Shown piece by piece: positions 50,401-57,837 of a DNA stretch of 64,000 bases. The notes beneath the pieces were generated by a model. The model saw only the letters and a program-made list of their open reading frames with translations, searched no databases and had not been told where the DNA came from. Position numbers and translations under genes: made by a program. How positions within the stretch are numbered: the first letter of the stretch is position 1; every line of letters begins with the position of its first letter. Source of the stretch: Deltaproteobacteria bacterium (lineage in GTDB: Bacteria; Desulfobacterota; Binatia; UTPRO1); contig JACQEO010000084.1 of the NCBI GenBank assembly GCA_016200545.1, positions 69,528 to 133,527 of the forward strand. The letters are read 5' to 3'.

Positions 50401-50806
50401 CAGCCGACTCGTGATCGAGGCGCTGCTCGCCGTCGGCGAGGTCGCGCGCGCGCGCCGCGTCGCGGAGATCGCCAGCGGACGCGGCGGCGGCCGCTTGCGC
50501 GAGGTCGCGATCGCGGCGGCGCTCGGCGACGTCATGCTGCGCCTCGGCGCCGCGCACTGGGTCGAAACCGAGCGCTGGTACGCGCAAGCGCTAGCCGTCG
50601 GGCAAGCGATCGGCGCGCGCTCGAGCGAGGTGGCGGCGCTCCTCGGCCTCGCCGAGCTCGCCATCGCCCGCGACGATCGCGAAACCGCGCGTCGCCACCT
50701 CGCCGTCGCCCTCGGTCACTGCCGCGAGCTCGGACTGCGGCGGTTCCAGGCCCGCGCCGAGCGCCTGCTGTCCGACATCGCCGACGAGGCGAAACAGCTC
50801 GCCTGA
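47441..50806 (+). CDS. Zinc-ribbon/adenylate cyclase/AAA ATPase/TPR signalling protein
   Basis: A 1121-residue protein from GTG 47441. Residues 1-50 form a double zinc ribbon (CVSCNAEL, FCAQCGAES, CPNCGATV, FCPDCGAG). A class III cyclase domain (about 80-240) has LVTVLFCDLVGSTAIAERLD with the first metal Asp, NTLAGDGLMALFGAP with the second, and MDYTAVGDTTNLAARLQA near the transition-state region. Walker A is VVGDAGSGKSRL (about 307) and Walker B VVMILEDLHWMDD. From about 640 on TPR-like helices fill the C-terminus. It would couple ATP-driven sensing to cAMP or cGMP synthesis. The family is common in soil bacteria. Confidence 0.9.
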   Translation: MQCVSCNAELIPGKRFCAQCGAESARRCPNCGATVQARFRFCPDCGAGLDGSEPPANRLAEHIPDELAQKLRAAPRPALEERKLVTVLFCDLVGSTAIAERLDAEEYRDLLEQYMALAFREIYAVEGIVNTLAGDGLMALFGAPIAHEDAPHRAVRAALAIRDALAAFNATPAAGGLELQVRIGIHTGPVIVGTVGNDLKMDYTAVGDTTNLAARLQATARPGTILISHATHRLVRDAFLAELAGPFTVKGKREPVVAYEIRGASAATSPMAIAEARGMTPLVGRSVELSQLTTCFERAREGLAQVVAVVGDAGSGKSRLIYEFKQRVAGEPVAYFEARCSALGQSIPYAPMIDMLRQHFGLASGETAHSACGRIVARLAELDGASETLHPHLCRLLAVHDAGPAGVPPEEQRQETFEAVAKLVFLTSQRHPVVMILEDLHWMDDASREMIALAMARMHSARVTLIVSHRPDYQPTWRSTAALTHLNLRPLTDDDIRAIMRTVAGGRLPTALEARILAKAEGNPFFTEEITRTLVEDGFLLRGDGHIRLTRPVDEVGIPDTVHELIGARLDRLDPETKRVAQVAAVFGRQFHRVQLTELLAGEGIDVARQLERLELRGIVHRKHVLSPDEYRFGESLVQEVAYEALLLKERRQLHERIGVLLERDGSDRDPARIALLAHHFSRGDDRRKAIAALLRAAHNAEALPSYSAAVAFYRQAWELADPALTESGGADDDLKHAVLDATLGLVRIAVLYGPSHHDDVERAAERGRALAAELGNVEALAGLCAYHGMALMSGARERFAEGIALAEEGLAIAQRAHLELVATSISRGLAWSYLLDGQFELARRTIDWVVQDLEVRGQRELQTDVYFGARWVREGVRYGADDLDGAAESARETYELAPTAGNRTAQSGSAATLAQVYFERTDYAEAVRWADRSLEIAQLIGSIAGIRTAAAVALAARLELGEPANAAAYADAIEEGLAQGGTLPLNSRLVIEALLAVGEVARARRVAEIASGRGGGRLREVAIAAALGDVMLRLGAAHWVETERWYAQALAVGQAIGARSSEVAALLGLAELAIARDDRETARRHLAVALGHCRELGLRRFQARAERLLSDIADEAKQLA

Positions 50807-50888
50807 GACCTGCGCCGCACGAGATCACCCGCCCGCGAGACCGCGGCGCACTGTCCCGCCGAGTCACGATCCGCTATGCGAAGTGGTC

Positions 50889-52322
50889 ATGGACCGACCG
50901 CTCCGTCACCATCCTCCACCCACAACCGACCCGCTGCGCCGTGCCGCGGAATCGGCGACGGCGTTTCTCGCGTCGGTCGCGGAACGCCCAGTCGGCCTTC
51001 CCGTCGATCTCGTCGCGCTCCGTCGTGCGCTCGGCGGCCCGTTGCCGGCGCACGGCGAGGACGCCGCCGACGTCGTCACGCACCTCGCCGACGCCGCCGA
51101 TCCCGGCATCGTCACCACCGCCGGTCCGCGCTACTTCGGTTTCGTGATCGGCGGCAGCCATCCCGCGGCGCTCGCCGCCGACTGGCTCGCGAGTGCGTGG
51201 GATCAGAACGCGTGTCTCTACGTCATGTCGCCGGCCGCCGCCGTCGTCGAGGAGGTCGCGGCCGCGTGGCTCGTCGAGCTCTTCGGGCTGCCCGCCGGCA
51301 CCAGCGTCGGCTTCACGACCGGCGCCACGATGGCGAGCTTCACGGCGCTCGCGGCCGCCCGCCACGCGGTCCTGCGTGCCGTCGGCTGGGACGTCGAGGA
51401 GAACGGACTCAGCGGCGCTCCGCCCGTCACCGTCGTGATCGGCGACGAGGCCCACGTCACGATCCTCGCGGCGCTGCAGATGCTCGGGCTCGGACGCGGC
51501 CGCGTCCGGCGCGTCGCCGCCGACGCGCAGGGGCGCCTCATTCCCGACGCCCTCGTGGCGGTGCTGGCGTCGGTGTCAGGTCCGACGATCGTTTGCGCGC
51601 AAGCCGGCAACGTGAATACCGGCGCCTTCGATCCGATGCCGCCGATCGCCGCCGTCGTACGCGCGCACGGCGGCTGGCTGCACGTGGACGGCGCCTTCGG
51701 CATGTGGGCGGCCGCCGCGCCGTCTTTGCGGCGACACGTCGACGGCCTGGAGCTCGCCGATTCCTGGACGACCGACGCGCACAAATACTTGAACGTGCCG
51801 TACGACTCCGGACTCGTCTTCGTACGTGACACGCGCGCACACCGCACCGCGATGACGCTCGGCGCCTCGTACTACGTCGAGACGGGGGGCGGTGAACGCG
51901 ACCCGTACAACTGGGTACCCGAATCCTCGCGGCGCGCGCGCGGGTTCGCGATCTATGCCGTCTTGCGCGCGCTCGGGCGCGATGGCGTCGCCGAGCTCGT
52001 CGAGCGCTGCACCCGCTTGGCGCGTCGCATAGCCGAGATCCTCGCGGCGGCGCCCGGCGCGTGCCTGCTGAACGAGGTCGTGCTCAACCAGGTGCTGGTG
52101 GCGTTCACGCCGCCCGCCGGCGTCGATCCCGACGCGCACACTCGCGCCGTCATCGCCCGCGTCCAAGCCGACGGTACCTGCTGGGTCGGCGGCACGACCT
52201 GGCAAGGCCGCGCCGCGATGCGCATCTCGGTGTCGAACTGGTCGACGACCGACGCCGACGTCGAGAGCTCCGCCGCCGCGATCTTACGCTGCGCGGCTGC
52301 AGCCGCGACGCTCGGCCATTGA
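50889..52322 (+). CDS. Pyridoxal phosphate-dependent group II decarboxylase
   Basis: A 477-residue protein from ATG 50889; a GTG at 50883 is also in frame. PLP motifs are VGFTTGATMASFTALAAARH, the cofactor-stacking VVIGDEAHVTILAALQMLG with His, GGWLHVDGAFGMWAAAAPSL and the Schiff-base Lys in TTDAHKYLNVPYDSGLVFV. It belongs to the aromatic-amino-acid or glutamate decarboxylase fold, and the substrate cannot be told. It follows the cyclase gene by 82 bases. Confidence 0.9.
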   Translation: MDRPLRHHPPPTTDPLRRAAESATAFLASVAERPVGLPVDLVALRRALGGPLPAHGEDAADVVTHLADAADPGIVTTAGPRYFGFVIGGSHPAALAADWLASAWDQNACLYVMSPAAAVVEEVAAAWLVELFGLPAGTSVGFTTGATMASFTALAAARHAVLRAVGWDVEENGLSGAPPVTVVIGDEAHVTILAALQMLGLGRGRVRRVAADAQGRLIPDALVAVLASVSGPTIVCAQAGNVNTGAFDPMPPIAAVVRAHGGWLHVDGAFGMWAAAAPSLRRHVDGLELADSWTTDAHKYLNVPYDSGLVFVRDTRAHRTAMTLGASYYVETGGGERDPYNWVPESSRRARGFAIYAVLRALGRDGVAELVERCTRLARRIAEILAAAPGACLLNEVVLNQVLVAFTPPAGVDPDAHTRAVIARVQADGTCWVGGTTWQGRAAMRISVSNWSTTDADVESSAAAILRCAAAAATLGH

Positions 52323-52354
52323 GCGGCCTCCCGGCGGTGAGCTAAGCGGAACCC

Positions 52355-54904
52355 GTGCCCTTCGACGCCGAGACCGGAGCGTACGTCGACATGCGCGTCG
52401 CGCGTGGGTTTCCGCTCGGCGGCATCGGCAGCGGCGGCTTCGGCCTCAATACCGACGGTAGCTTCGGCGAGTTCCGCCTGAACAACAACTGGATGTGCCC
52501 GGTGCGGTGCGCGCGTGGAAGCTTCTTCGCTCTGTTCGTCCGCCGTGATGGCGGCTCGGCCGAGACCGTGCTCCTGCGGCGCGCGCCCGGCGCCGACGTA
52601 CCCGGCGCTCCAGCGTGGCTCGAGTACGAGGGCGCGCGGAACGTCCGCTCGACGAGCTTCGTCGGCACCCTCCCCTCCTTTCGCCTGCGCTACGAGGATG
52701 CGTGGCCGCTCGGAGTCACGCTCGCGGGTTTTACGCCACACGTGCCCCACGACGTGCGCGCGTCGACGCTGCCGGCGGCGATCTTCCGCGTCCGGCTCGA
52801 GAACCTCGGCGACGAGGCGCTCGAGGCGGCGGTGCTGTTCTCGTTCGAGAACATCCTCGGACGCGGCGGCAGCGGCCATCTCGGCGTCGACCTCGGCTCC
52901 GACGACGAGCTCCGCGCCGTACGCCAGCGGCGCGTGTACGACAGCGTCGCCGGGAACCAGCAGCGCGCGGTCACGGTACACGGCCGTCAGGGCGTCCGCT
53001 TCCAAACCACGCAACGCTATCCTCGGCGCTCGCACCGCTCCGGCGTGACCGGCGAGTACCTGCTGCTCGTCGAGCACGCGCCCGACCTCGACATCACCGT
53101 CTGCGACGGGTGGAACGCCGCCGCCGCGCGCGCGTCTGTGCTCGACGACTTCACCCGCGACGGACGCGTCCGCTCCCGCGAAAGCGGGCGGCGTGGTGAT
53201 GACGCCGGCTACCGTCCCGCCGCCGCGGTCGCCGCCGCGACGCGCCTCGCGCCGCACGCGAGCGGCGAGGTCGTGTTCACGCTCGCGTGGTGGACACCCG
53301 AGCACGTGACCGAAGCCGATCTCGCGTGCGCCGACACGAGCGCGCCGCCCGACGGCACCCCGGTCGGCCACATCTACGCGACCTACTTCGCCTCGATCGA
53401 CGCGGTCGCCGCCCACGTCCTCGATCATCGCGATGCGCTCGAGGCGGCATCCACCGAAGTGAATCGCCTCCTCGAGGCGTCGTCGCTGCCGCCGTGGCTC
53501 GTGCGCGCGCTCGAGAATTCGCGCGATGCCGTGCTCTGCAACTCGGTCGTTCCCGCGAGCGGCCGGCTGTACACGCTCGAGGGCGTCGACTGGCAGTGGC
53601 CGATGGGCGGCCTCACCGGGACCAACGACCAACGTCTCGCGGCGCATCTCTACCTGTCGACGTTCTTTCCCGCGCTCGACGTGAGCGAGCTCGACGAGTT
53701 CCGCCGCCTCGCCGCGCCGAACGGCGCCGTACCGCACGGCACCGGCAATTGCGATCTCGGCCTCGGCACCACCGACGTACCCTACGGCTGGCCGATGGTG
53801 ATCAAAGACTTCCTTCCCGCCGGCGAATGGACGGATCTCACCATGTCGCTCGTCCTCCAGGTCGGCACGGTATGGCGCCAGACCGGCGACCGCGATCTCC
53901 TCGAACGCTTCTGGCCGGCGCTGACGCGCGGTATGGAGTATCTGCACGGCCGCGCGCCGCGCGGCGTCCCCGAGGGCGGCACCACGTTCGACGTGTGGCA
54001 CTTCCCGGGCGCGTTCGCGTACACCGCGACCCTCTACCTCGCAGCCCTGCGGCTGATGGCGGACGTCGCCCCGCACGTCGAGCCCGAGCGCGCGGCGATC
54101 TATCGCGAGCGGTACGTCGCCTGCACCGACGTCGTCGAGCGCGAGCTGTGGGACGACCGCGGCTTCTACCGCACCACCCCGGCTCGCGACACGATCTTCA
54201 CCGCCGCGCTCGCCGGCGACTGGGCGGCGCGCTACGCCGGACTCGATCCGATCCTCGATCCGGCGCGTGCCGCGAGCCACCTGCGTCACGCCCACCGCCT
54301 CCTCGTCCGCGACGCGCTGCGCGCCGCCGGCGATCGCTATCGTGCGCTCCCGCGTGCCGAGGCACGCCCCGACGGCACTCCGGTGCGGCCGCCGCTGGCC
54401 GCCGGCCTCCCGGCCGACGAGGAAATGACCTACGTCTGGCAGGTGCTGGCATATCAAGCGATGGAGCAGATCTACGTCGGCCAGGTCCACGAGGCGCTGC
54501 AGACGATGCACGCGATCTACGACCGCATCTGGCACGACGGCAACGCGTGGAGCGCCGGCCTACGCGCCACCGGCGAGTCCATCTACATGACGCATCCGGT
54601 GATCTGGGGCGTCCTGAACGCGCTCACCGGCGCCGCCCTCGACGTCCCACGCCGGACCCTCGAGATCGCGCCTCGCACCGCCGGCGACATCGGCACGCTG
54701 CGCTGCCCGTTCTTCTTCCCGCAGCTGTGGGCGACGCTCGAGTACCATGCGACCGGCACGATCGCGATCGAGATCGTGCGCACCTTCGGCGAGCCGATCA
54801 CGATCGACCACCTCGCCCACCGCGGCGCCTCGGGGGCCGTCCGCCGCATCGCGATCGGTCCGACGGAGCTCGTCGCCGGCTGCCGGCTCGAGCTCACCAT
54901 CTGA
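52355..54904 (+). CDS. GH116-family glycosidase (non-lysosomal glucosylceramidase-like)
   Basis: An 849-residue protein from GTG 52355. The N-terminal beta-sandwich starts VARGFPLGGIGSGGFGLNTD and continues FGEFRLNNNW, the hallmark of GH116. The (alpha/alpha)6 catalytic domain begins near residue 375 and contains GVDWQWPMGGLTGTNDQRLA and GNCDLGLGTTDVPYGWPMVI. The likely nucleophile Glu and acid Asp of the family (EGGTTFDVWHFPG region with Asp) lie near residue 545. No signal peptide is seen, so it acts in the cytoplasm. It hydrolyses beta-glucosides or related substrates; no neighbour defines the substrate. Confidence 0.82.
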   Translation: MPFDAETGAYVDMRVARGFPLGGIGSGGFGLNTDGSFGEFRLNNNWMCPVRCARGSFFALFVRRDGGSAETVLLRRAPGADVPGAPAWLEYEGARNVRSTSFVGTLPSFRLRYEDAWPLGVTLAGFTPHVPHDVRASTLPAAIFRVRLENLGDEALEAAVLFSFENILGRGGSGHLGVDLGSDDELRAVRQRRVYDSVAGNQQRAVTVHGRQGVRFQTTQRYPRRSHRSGVTGEYLLLVEHAPDLDITVCDGWNAAAARASVLDDFTRDGRVRSRESGRRGDDAGYRPAAAVAAATRLAPHASGEVVFTLAWWTPEHVTEADLACADTSAPPDGTPVGHIYATYFASIDAVAAHVLDHRDALEAASTEVNRLLEASSLPPWLVRALENSRDAVLCNSVVPASGRLYTLEGVDWQWPMGGLTGTNDQRLAAHLYLSTFFPALDVSELDEFRRLAAPNGAVPHGTGNCDLGLGTTDVPYGWPMVIKDFLPAGEWTDLTMSLVLQVGTVWRQTGDRDLLERFWPALTRGMEYLHGRAPRGVPEGGTTFDVWHFPGAFAYTATLYLAALRLMADVAPHVEPERAAIYRERYVACTDVVERELWDDRGFYRTTPARDTIFTAALAGDWAARYAGLDPILDPARAASHLRHAHRLLVRDALRAAGDRYRALPRAEARPDGTPVRPPLAAGLPADEEMTYVWQVLAYQAMEQIYVGQVHEALQTMHAIYDRIWHDGNAWSAGLRATGESIYMTHPVIWGVLNALTGAALDVPRRTLEIAPRTAGDIGTLRCPFFFPQLWATLEYHATGTIAIEIVRTFGEPITIDHLAHRGASGAVRRIAIGPTELVAGCRLELTI

Positions 54905-54917
54905 CGGCGCGCGACGC

Positions 54918-55853
54918 TCAGCCGCGTCGCCGGCGCGGCGCGCGCAGGAGCTGGCGGACGCCGGTGGCGAGGACGTCGGCGACGTCGATCGCGTTCGAGG
55001 CGTGCGCGATCGTATTGCAGGTGACGACGCGCGCGACACCTGCGGCGCACAGCTCGTCGTAGGCACCCGCGGCGAAGACCGCGTGCACGCCGATGCAGAC
55101 CGGCGGCGCCAGGCGCGCGCGGCGTAGCTGCCGGACGGTCGCGATCATCGTCCTCGCGGTCGAGATGATGTCGTCGACGAGGACCGGCGTACGACCGCGC
55201 CAGCGCGCCAGGTCGGGTGCCGAGATCCCGACGTCGCGGTCGCCGCGGCGGACCTTCTCGAGAATCACCCGCGGCAGGCCACGCGCGGACGCGACAGCCT
55301 CCGCCCACTGCGCGCTCTCCGCGTCGGGCCCGAGCACGAGCGGCCGCTCGACGTGCCGTGCGATCCATGCCGCGATCCGCGGCGCCGCCGTGAGCGCCCG
55401 CGCCGGGATCGCGTACACGGCGTCGAGCGTGTGATGCCGGTGCAGATGTGGATCGACGGTCACCACCCAATCGACCGCGCTCGAGACCAGGCGCGCGAAG
55501 TAGGTCGACGTCACGCCCTCACCGGGCGCGAAGCGCGCGTCCTGGCGCAGGTACGCCAGATAGGGCGCGACCAGCCCGACGCTGCGGGCGGCGAGATCGC
55601 GCACGGTCGCGGCGAGGAGGAGTGCAGGGAGCGTGCGCTCGTCCGGACGGTCGAGCGTGCAGACCAGGACGACGTCGCGGCCGCGAACGGGTGTCCGCAC
55701 CCGCACATAGGTCTCGCCGTCCGGGAAGCGCCGCACGACGCGGCCACCGCGCGGTACGCCGAGGCGTCGCGCGAGCGCGCTCGCGAGACGCGCATTCTCG
55801 GGCAGCGCCAGCACGATCGGGCCGCGCGCACGCGTGCGCCGCGCCGCGCTCAC
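54918..55853 (-). CDS. prs: Ribose-phosphate diphosphokinase (PRPP synthase)-like
   Basis: A 311-residue protein from GTG 55853, overlapping the upstream stop by four bases (GTGA). RRFPDGETYVRVR, LAYLRQDARFAPGEGVTSTY and VTVDPHLHRHHTL match the ATP and Mg sites of PRPP synthases. The PRPP loop is VLVDDIISTARTM. The pyrophosphorylated product is PRPP. It lies downstream of an AMP/thymidine phosphorylase, an arrangement known in ribose 1,5-bisphosphate or NMP-salvage contexts. It is divergent in sequence from housekeeping PrsA and may work in nucleoside turnover. Confidence 0.85.
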   Translation of the reverse strand: MSAARRTRARGPIVLALPENARLASALARRLGVPRGGRVVRRFPDGETYVRVRTPVRGRDVVLVCTLDRPDERTLPALLLAATVRDLAARSVGLVAPYLAYLRQDARFAPGEGVTSTYFARLVSSAVDWVVTVDPHLHRHHTLDAVYAIPARALTAAPRIAAWIARHVERPLVLGPDAESAQWAEAVASARGLPRVILEKVRRGDRDVGISAPDLARWRGRTPVLVDDIISTARTMIATVRQLRRARLAPPVCIGVHAVFAAGAYDELCAAGVARVVTCNTIAHASNAIDVADVLATGVRQLLRAPRRRRG

Positions 55854-57352
55854 GACGGGCTCACCTCGACGATCGCCGGATGGCGCTCGGCGAAGCGCAG
55901 CGCATACGCGAGCTCGCCGGACGCGCCCGCGTGCACCGTAAACAGCGGCGCGCCGCGTTCCACCGGCGCCCCGATGCGCACGTGCACTTCGAGTCCCGCC
56001 GTCGGCTCGGCCGGCGCGCCGGCGAACTTCGCGACCCGGGCGAGCAGGCGATTGTCGATCGCCCGCACCCACCCCGCCGCGGCGGCGAGCACCGGGCGCG
56101 TGTGCGCCGCCCGGGAGGGCTCGCGCATGCCGCCCTGCGCTTCGCAGATCGCCGTGAACTTCCGCCAGGCACGACCGTCGGCGAGCACGCCCACCGCGAG
56201 CGCCCGACCCGCACCAGCGGGCGCGCATCCACCGAGCTCGAGCACGCGGCCGGCGAGGAACAGCGCGCGCTCGCGGAGATCCTGCGGCGCGTCCACCTCG
56301 CCGCGCAAGACGCCGACGACGTCGCGTGCCTCGAGCGCCGGCCCGATCCCCCGCCCGATCGGCTGGAGGCCGTCGGTCAGCACCACCTCGACCTCGAGAC
56401 CGACGGCGTGCCCGACCTCCCAGAGATCGTGCGCGAGCTGCGCCGCCGCCGCCACCGTGCGCACCTTGGCGGACGGCCCGACGGGCACGTCGATGACGAC
56501 GTGTGTCGAGCCGGCGGCGACCTTCTTCGACAGCACCGAGGCGATCAGCTGCCCCTCGGCGTCGAGATCGAGTGGCCGCTCGACGCGGATGATGACGTCG
56601 TCCGCCGGGCTCAGGCGCAGACCACCACCCCAGACGACGCACCCGCCCTCACGCTCGACGACCCGCCGCACTCCTGCGACGTCGAGCGCCACCGGCGCGA
56701 GCATCTCCATCGTGTCCGCCGTCCCCGCTGCCGAGGTGATCGCACGCGACGACGTCTTCGGCATCGTGAGCCCACAGGCAGCGACGATCGGCACGATCAG
56801 CAAGGTCGTGCGGTTTCCGGGAAGCCCGCCGATCGAATGTTTGTCGACGACCGGAGCCTGGTCCCATTGCAGCCGTTCGCCGACATCGACCATCGCGCGC
56901 GTCAGCGCCAGCATTTCGTCGCGGTCGAGCCGGCCCGCGGCGCAGGCGGTGATGAACGCGGCGAGCTCGATGTCGGAGTAGCGGCCGGCGGCCACGTCGG
57001 CGACGATGGCGCTCATCGCCGCGGGGTCGATCGGGCGTCCGTACACCTTGCCGCGCACCGAGCCGAGCGACTCGAGCGGTCGCGGGTGCGCGAGCGCGAC
57101 GACGTCGTGCTCCGCGACGCCGAGGCGCGTCCAGGCCGCCTCTGAGAGCCCGGCCTCGCCGGCCGAGAGCAGATTCGAGGTGACGACGTTCAACGTCGCG
57201 GTGATGGTACGGTCACCGTGGCGCACCTCGACGCGCGCCTCGGTCTCGAATCCCTCGGAGCGACAGACGTCGCAGTCGGCGCGCATGTAGATGATCGCCT
57301 CCTGATGGGTGTCGATGCCGAGGCGGCGAACCTGGAGGGTGTGGATCGGCAT
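55850..57352 (-). CDS. AMP phosphorylase/thymidine phosphorylase family protein
   Basis: A 500-residue protein. An N-terminal extension (about 1-90) with IDTHQEAIIYMRADCDVCRS precedes the phosphorylase fold: SDIELAAFITACAAGRLDRD, the phosphate site WDQAPVVDKHSIGGLPGNRT, AITSAAGTADTMEMLAPVAL and LSPADDVIIRVERPLDLD. The C-terminal domain ends VHAGASGELAYALRFAERHP. The extension resembles archaeal AMP phosphorylases more than DeoA. It would release ribose 1,5-bisphosphate from NMP or ribose 1-phosphate from nucleosides. Coupled to the PRPP synthase. Confidence 0.87.
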   Translation of the reverse strand: MPIHTLQVRRLGIDTHQEAIIYMRADCDVCRSEGFETEARVEVRHGDRTITATLNVVTSNLLSAGEAGLSEAAWTRLGVAEHDVVALAHPRPLESLGSVRGKVYGRPIDPAAMSAIVADVAAGRYSDIELAAFITACAAGRLDRDEMLALTRAMVDVGERLQWDQAPVVDKHSIGGLPGNRTTLLIVPIVAACGLTMPKTSSRAITSAAGTADTMEMLAPVALDVAGVRRVVEREGGCVVWGGGLRLSPADDVIIRVERPLDLDAEGQLIASVLSKKVAAGSTHVVIDVPVGPSAKVRTVAAAAQLAHDLWEVGHAVGLEVEVVLTDGLQPIGRGIGPALEARDVVGVLRGEVDAPQDLRERALFLAGRVLELGGCAPAGAGRALAVGVLADGRAWRKFTAICEAQGGMREPSRAAHTRPVLAAAAGWVRAIDNRLLARVAKFAGAPAEPTAGLEVHVRIGAPVERGAPLFTVHAGASGELAYALRFAERHPAIVEVSPS

Positions 57353-57367
57353 GCCGGTCGGGGATTC

Positions 57368-57671
57368 CTACTGAATCTCGGGCACGAATGCGACGGCGGC
57401 GACACGCCTCGTGCCGCTCGACGCTGTAGACCTCGGCGGTGAGGTGCGTGAGCGCCGCCGCCATCAGGGCGACGATGAAGGGCTGCGAGATGGTCTGCCC
57501 CTCCTCGATCGGCAGCGGGGCGTCCTCGTACGCGAACTCCGCGATCTCGTCGGCGACGAAGCGCTCGCGCGGCACGCCGGCGACCGCGGCGAGAACCCGG
57601 GGGTCGCGGACGCCCCGAGCGGCGATCTGGGTCGAAACCATGTCATTGCGGCGGACGCGGAAGTCCTGCAT
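57368..57671 (-). pseudogene. pcm: Protein-L-isoaspartate methyltransferase with internal deletion
   Basis: The N-terminal 70 residues match PCMT (VSTQIAARGVRDPRVLAAVA, FAYEDAPLPIEEGQTISQPF). At HLTAEVYSVERHEA the sequence jumps past the SAM motif LEVGTGSGYAAAVL and continues in another frame as RRVAAVAFVPEIQ, ending at the TAG at 57368-57370. So the middle of the gene is lost. It cannot bind SAM. Confidence 0.7.
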
Positions 57672-57837
57672 ACGTGTATGGCAAGCAGCAACCACCGTTC
57701 CGCGCCCCTGGGGCCGCAGGCGCTCGAATTGCGCCGCGTTCGATCCCGGGTCGTGACGTGCGCCTCCGCCGCGACGTCACCGTTCGGGAATCCGGCGTGC
57801 CGGTGTTTGCAATTTTGGGAAGGTCTGGGGTGATAGA

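Noticed and set aside
51953..54535. 860-residue minus-strand ORF opposite GH116
   Set aside because: Antisense to a clear GH116 gene; low-complexity Arg/Glu/Val content and no domain.
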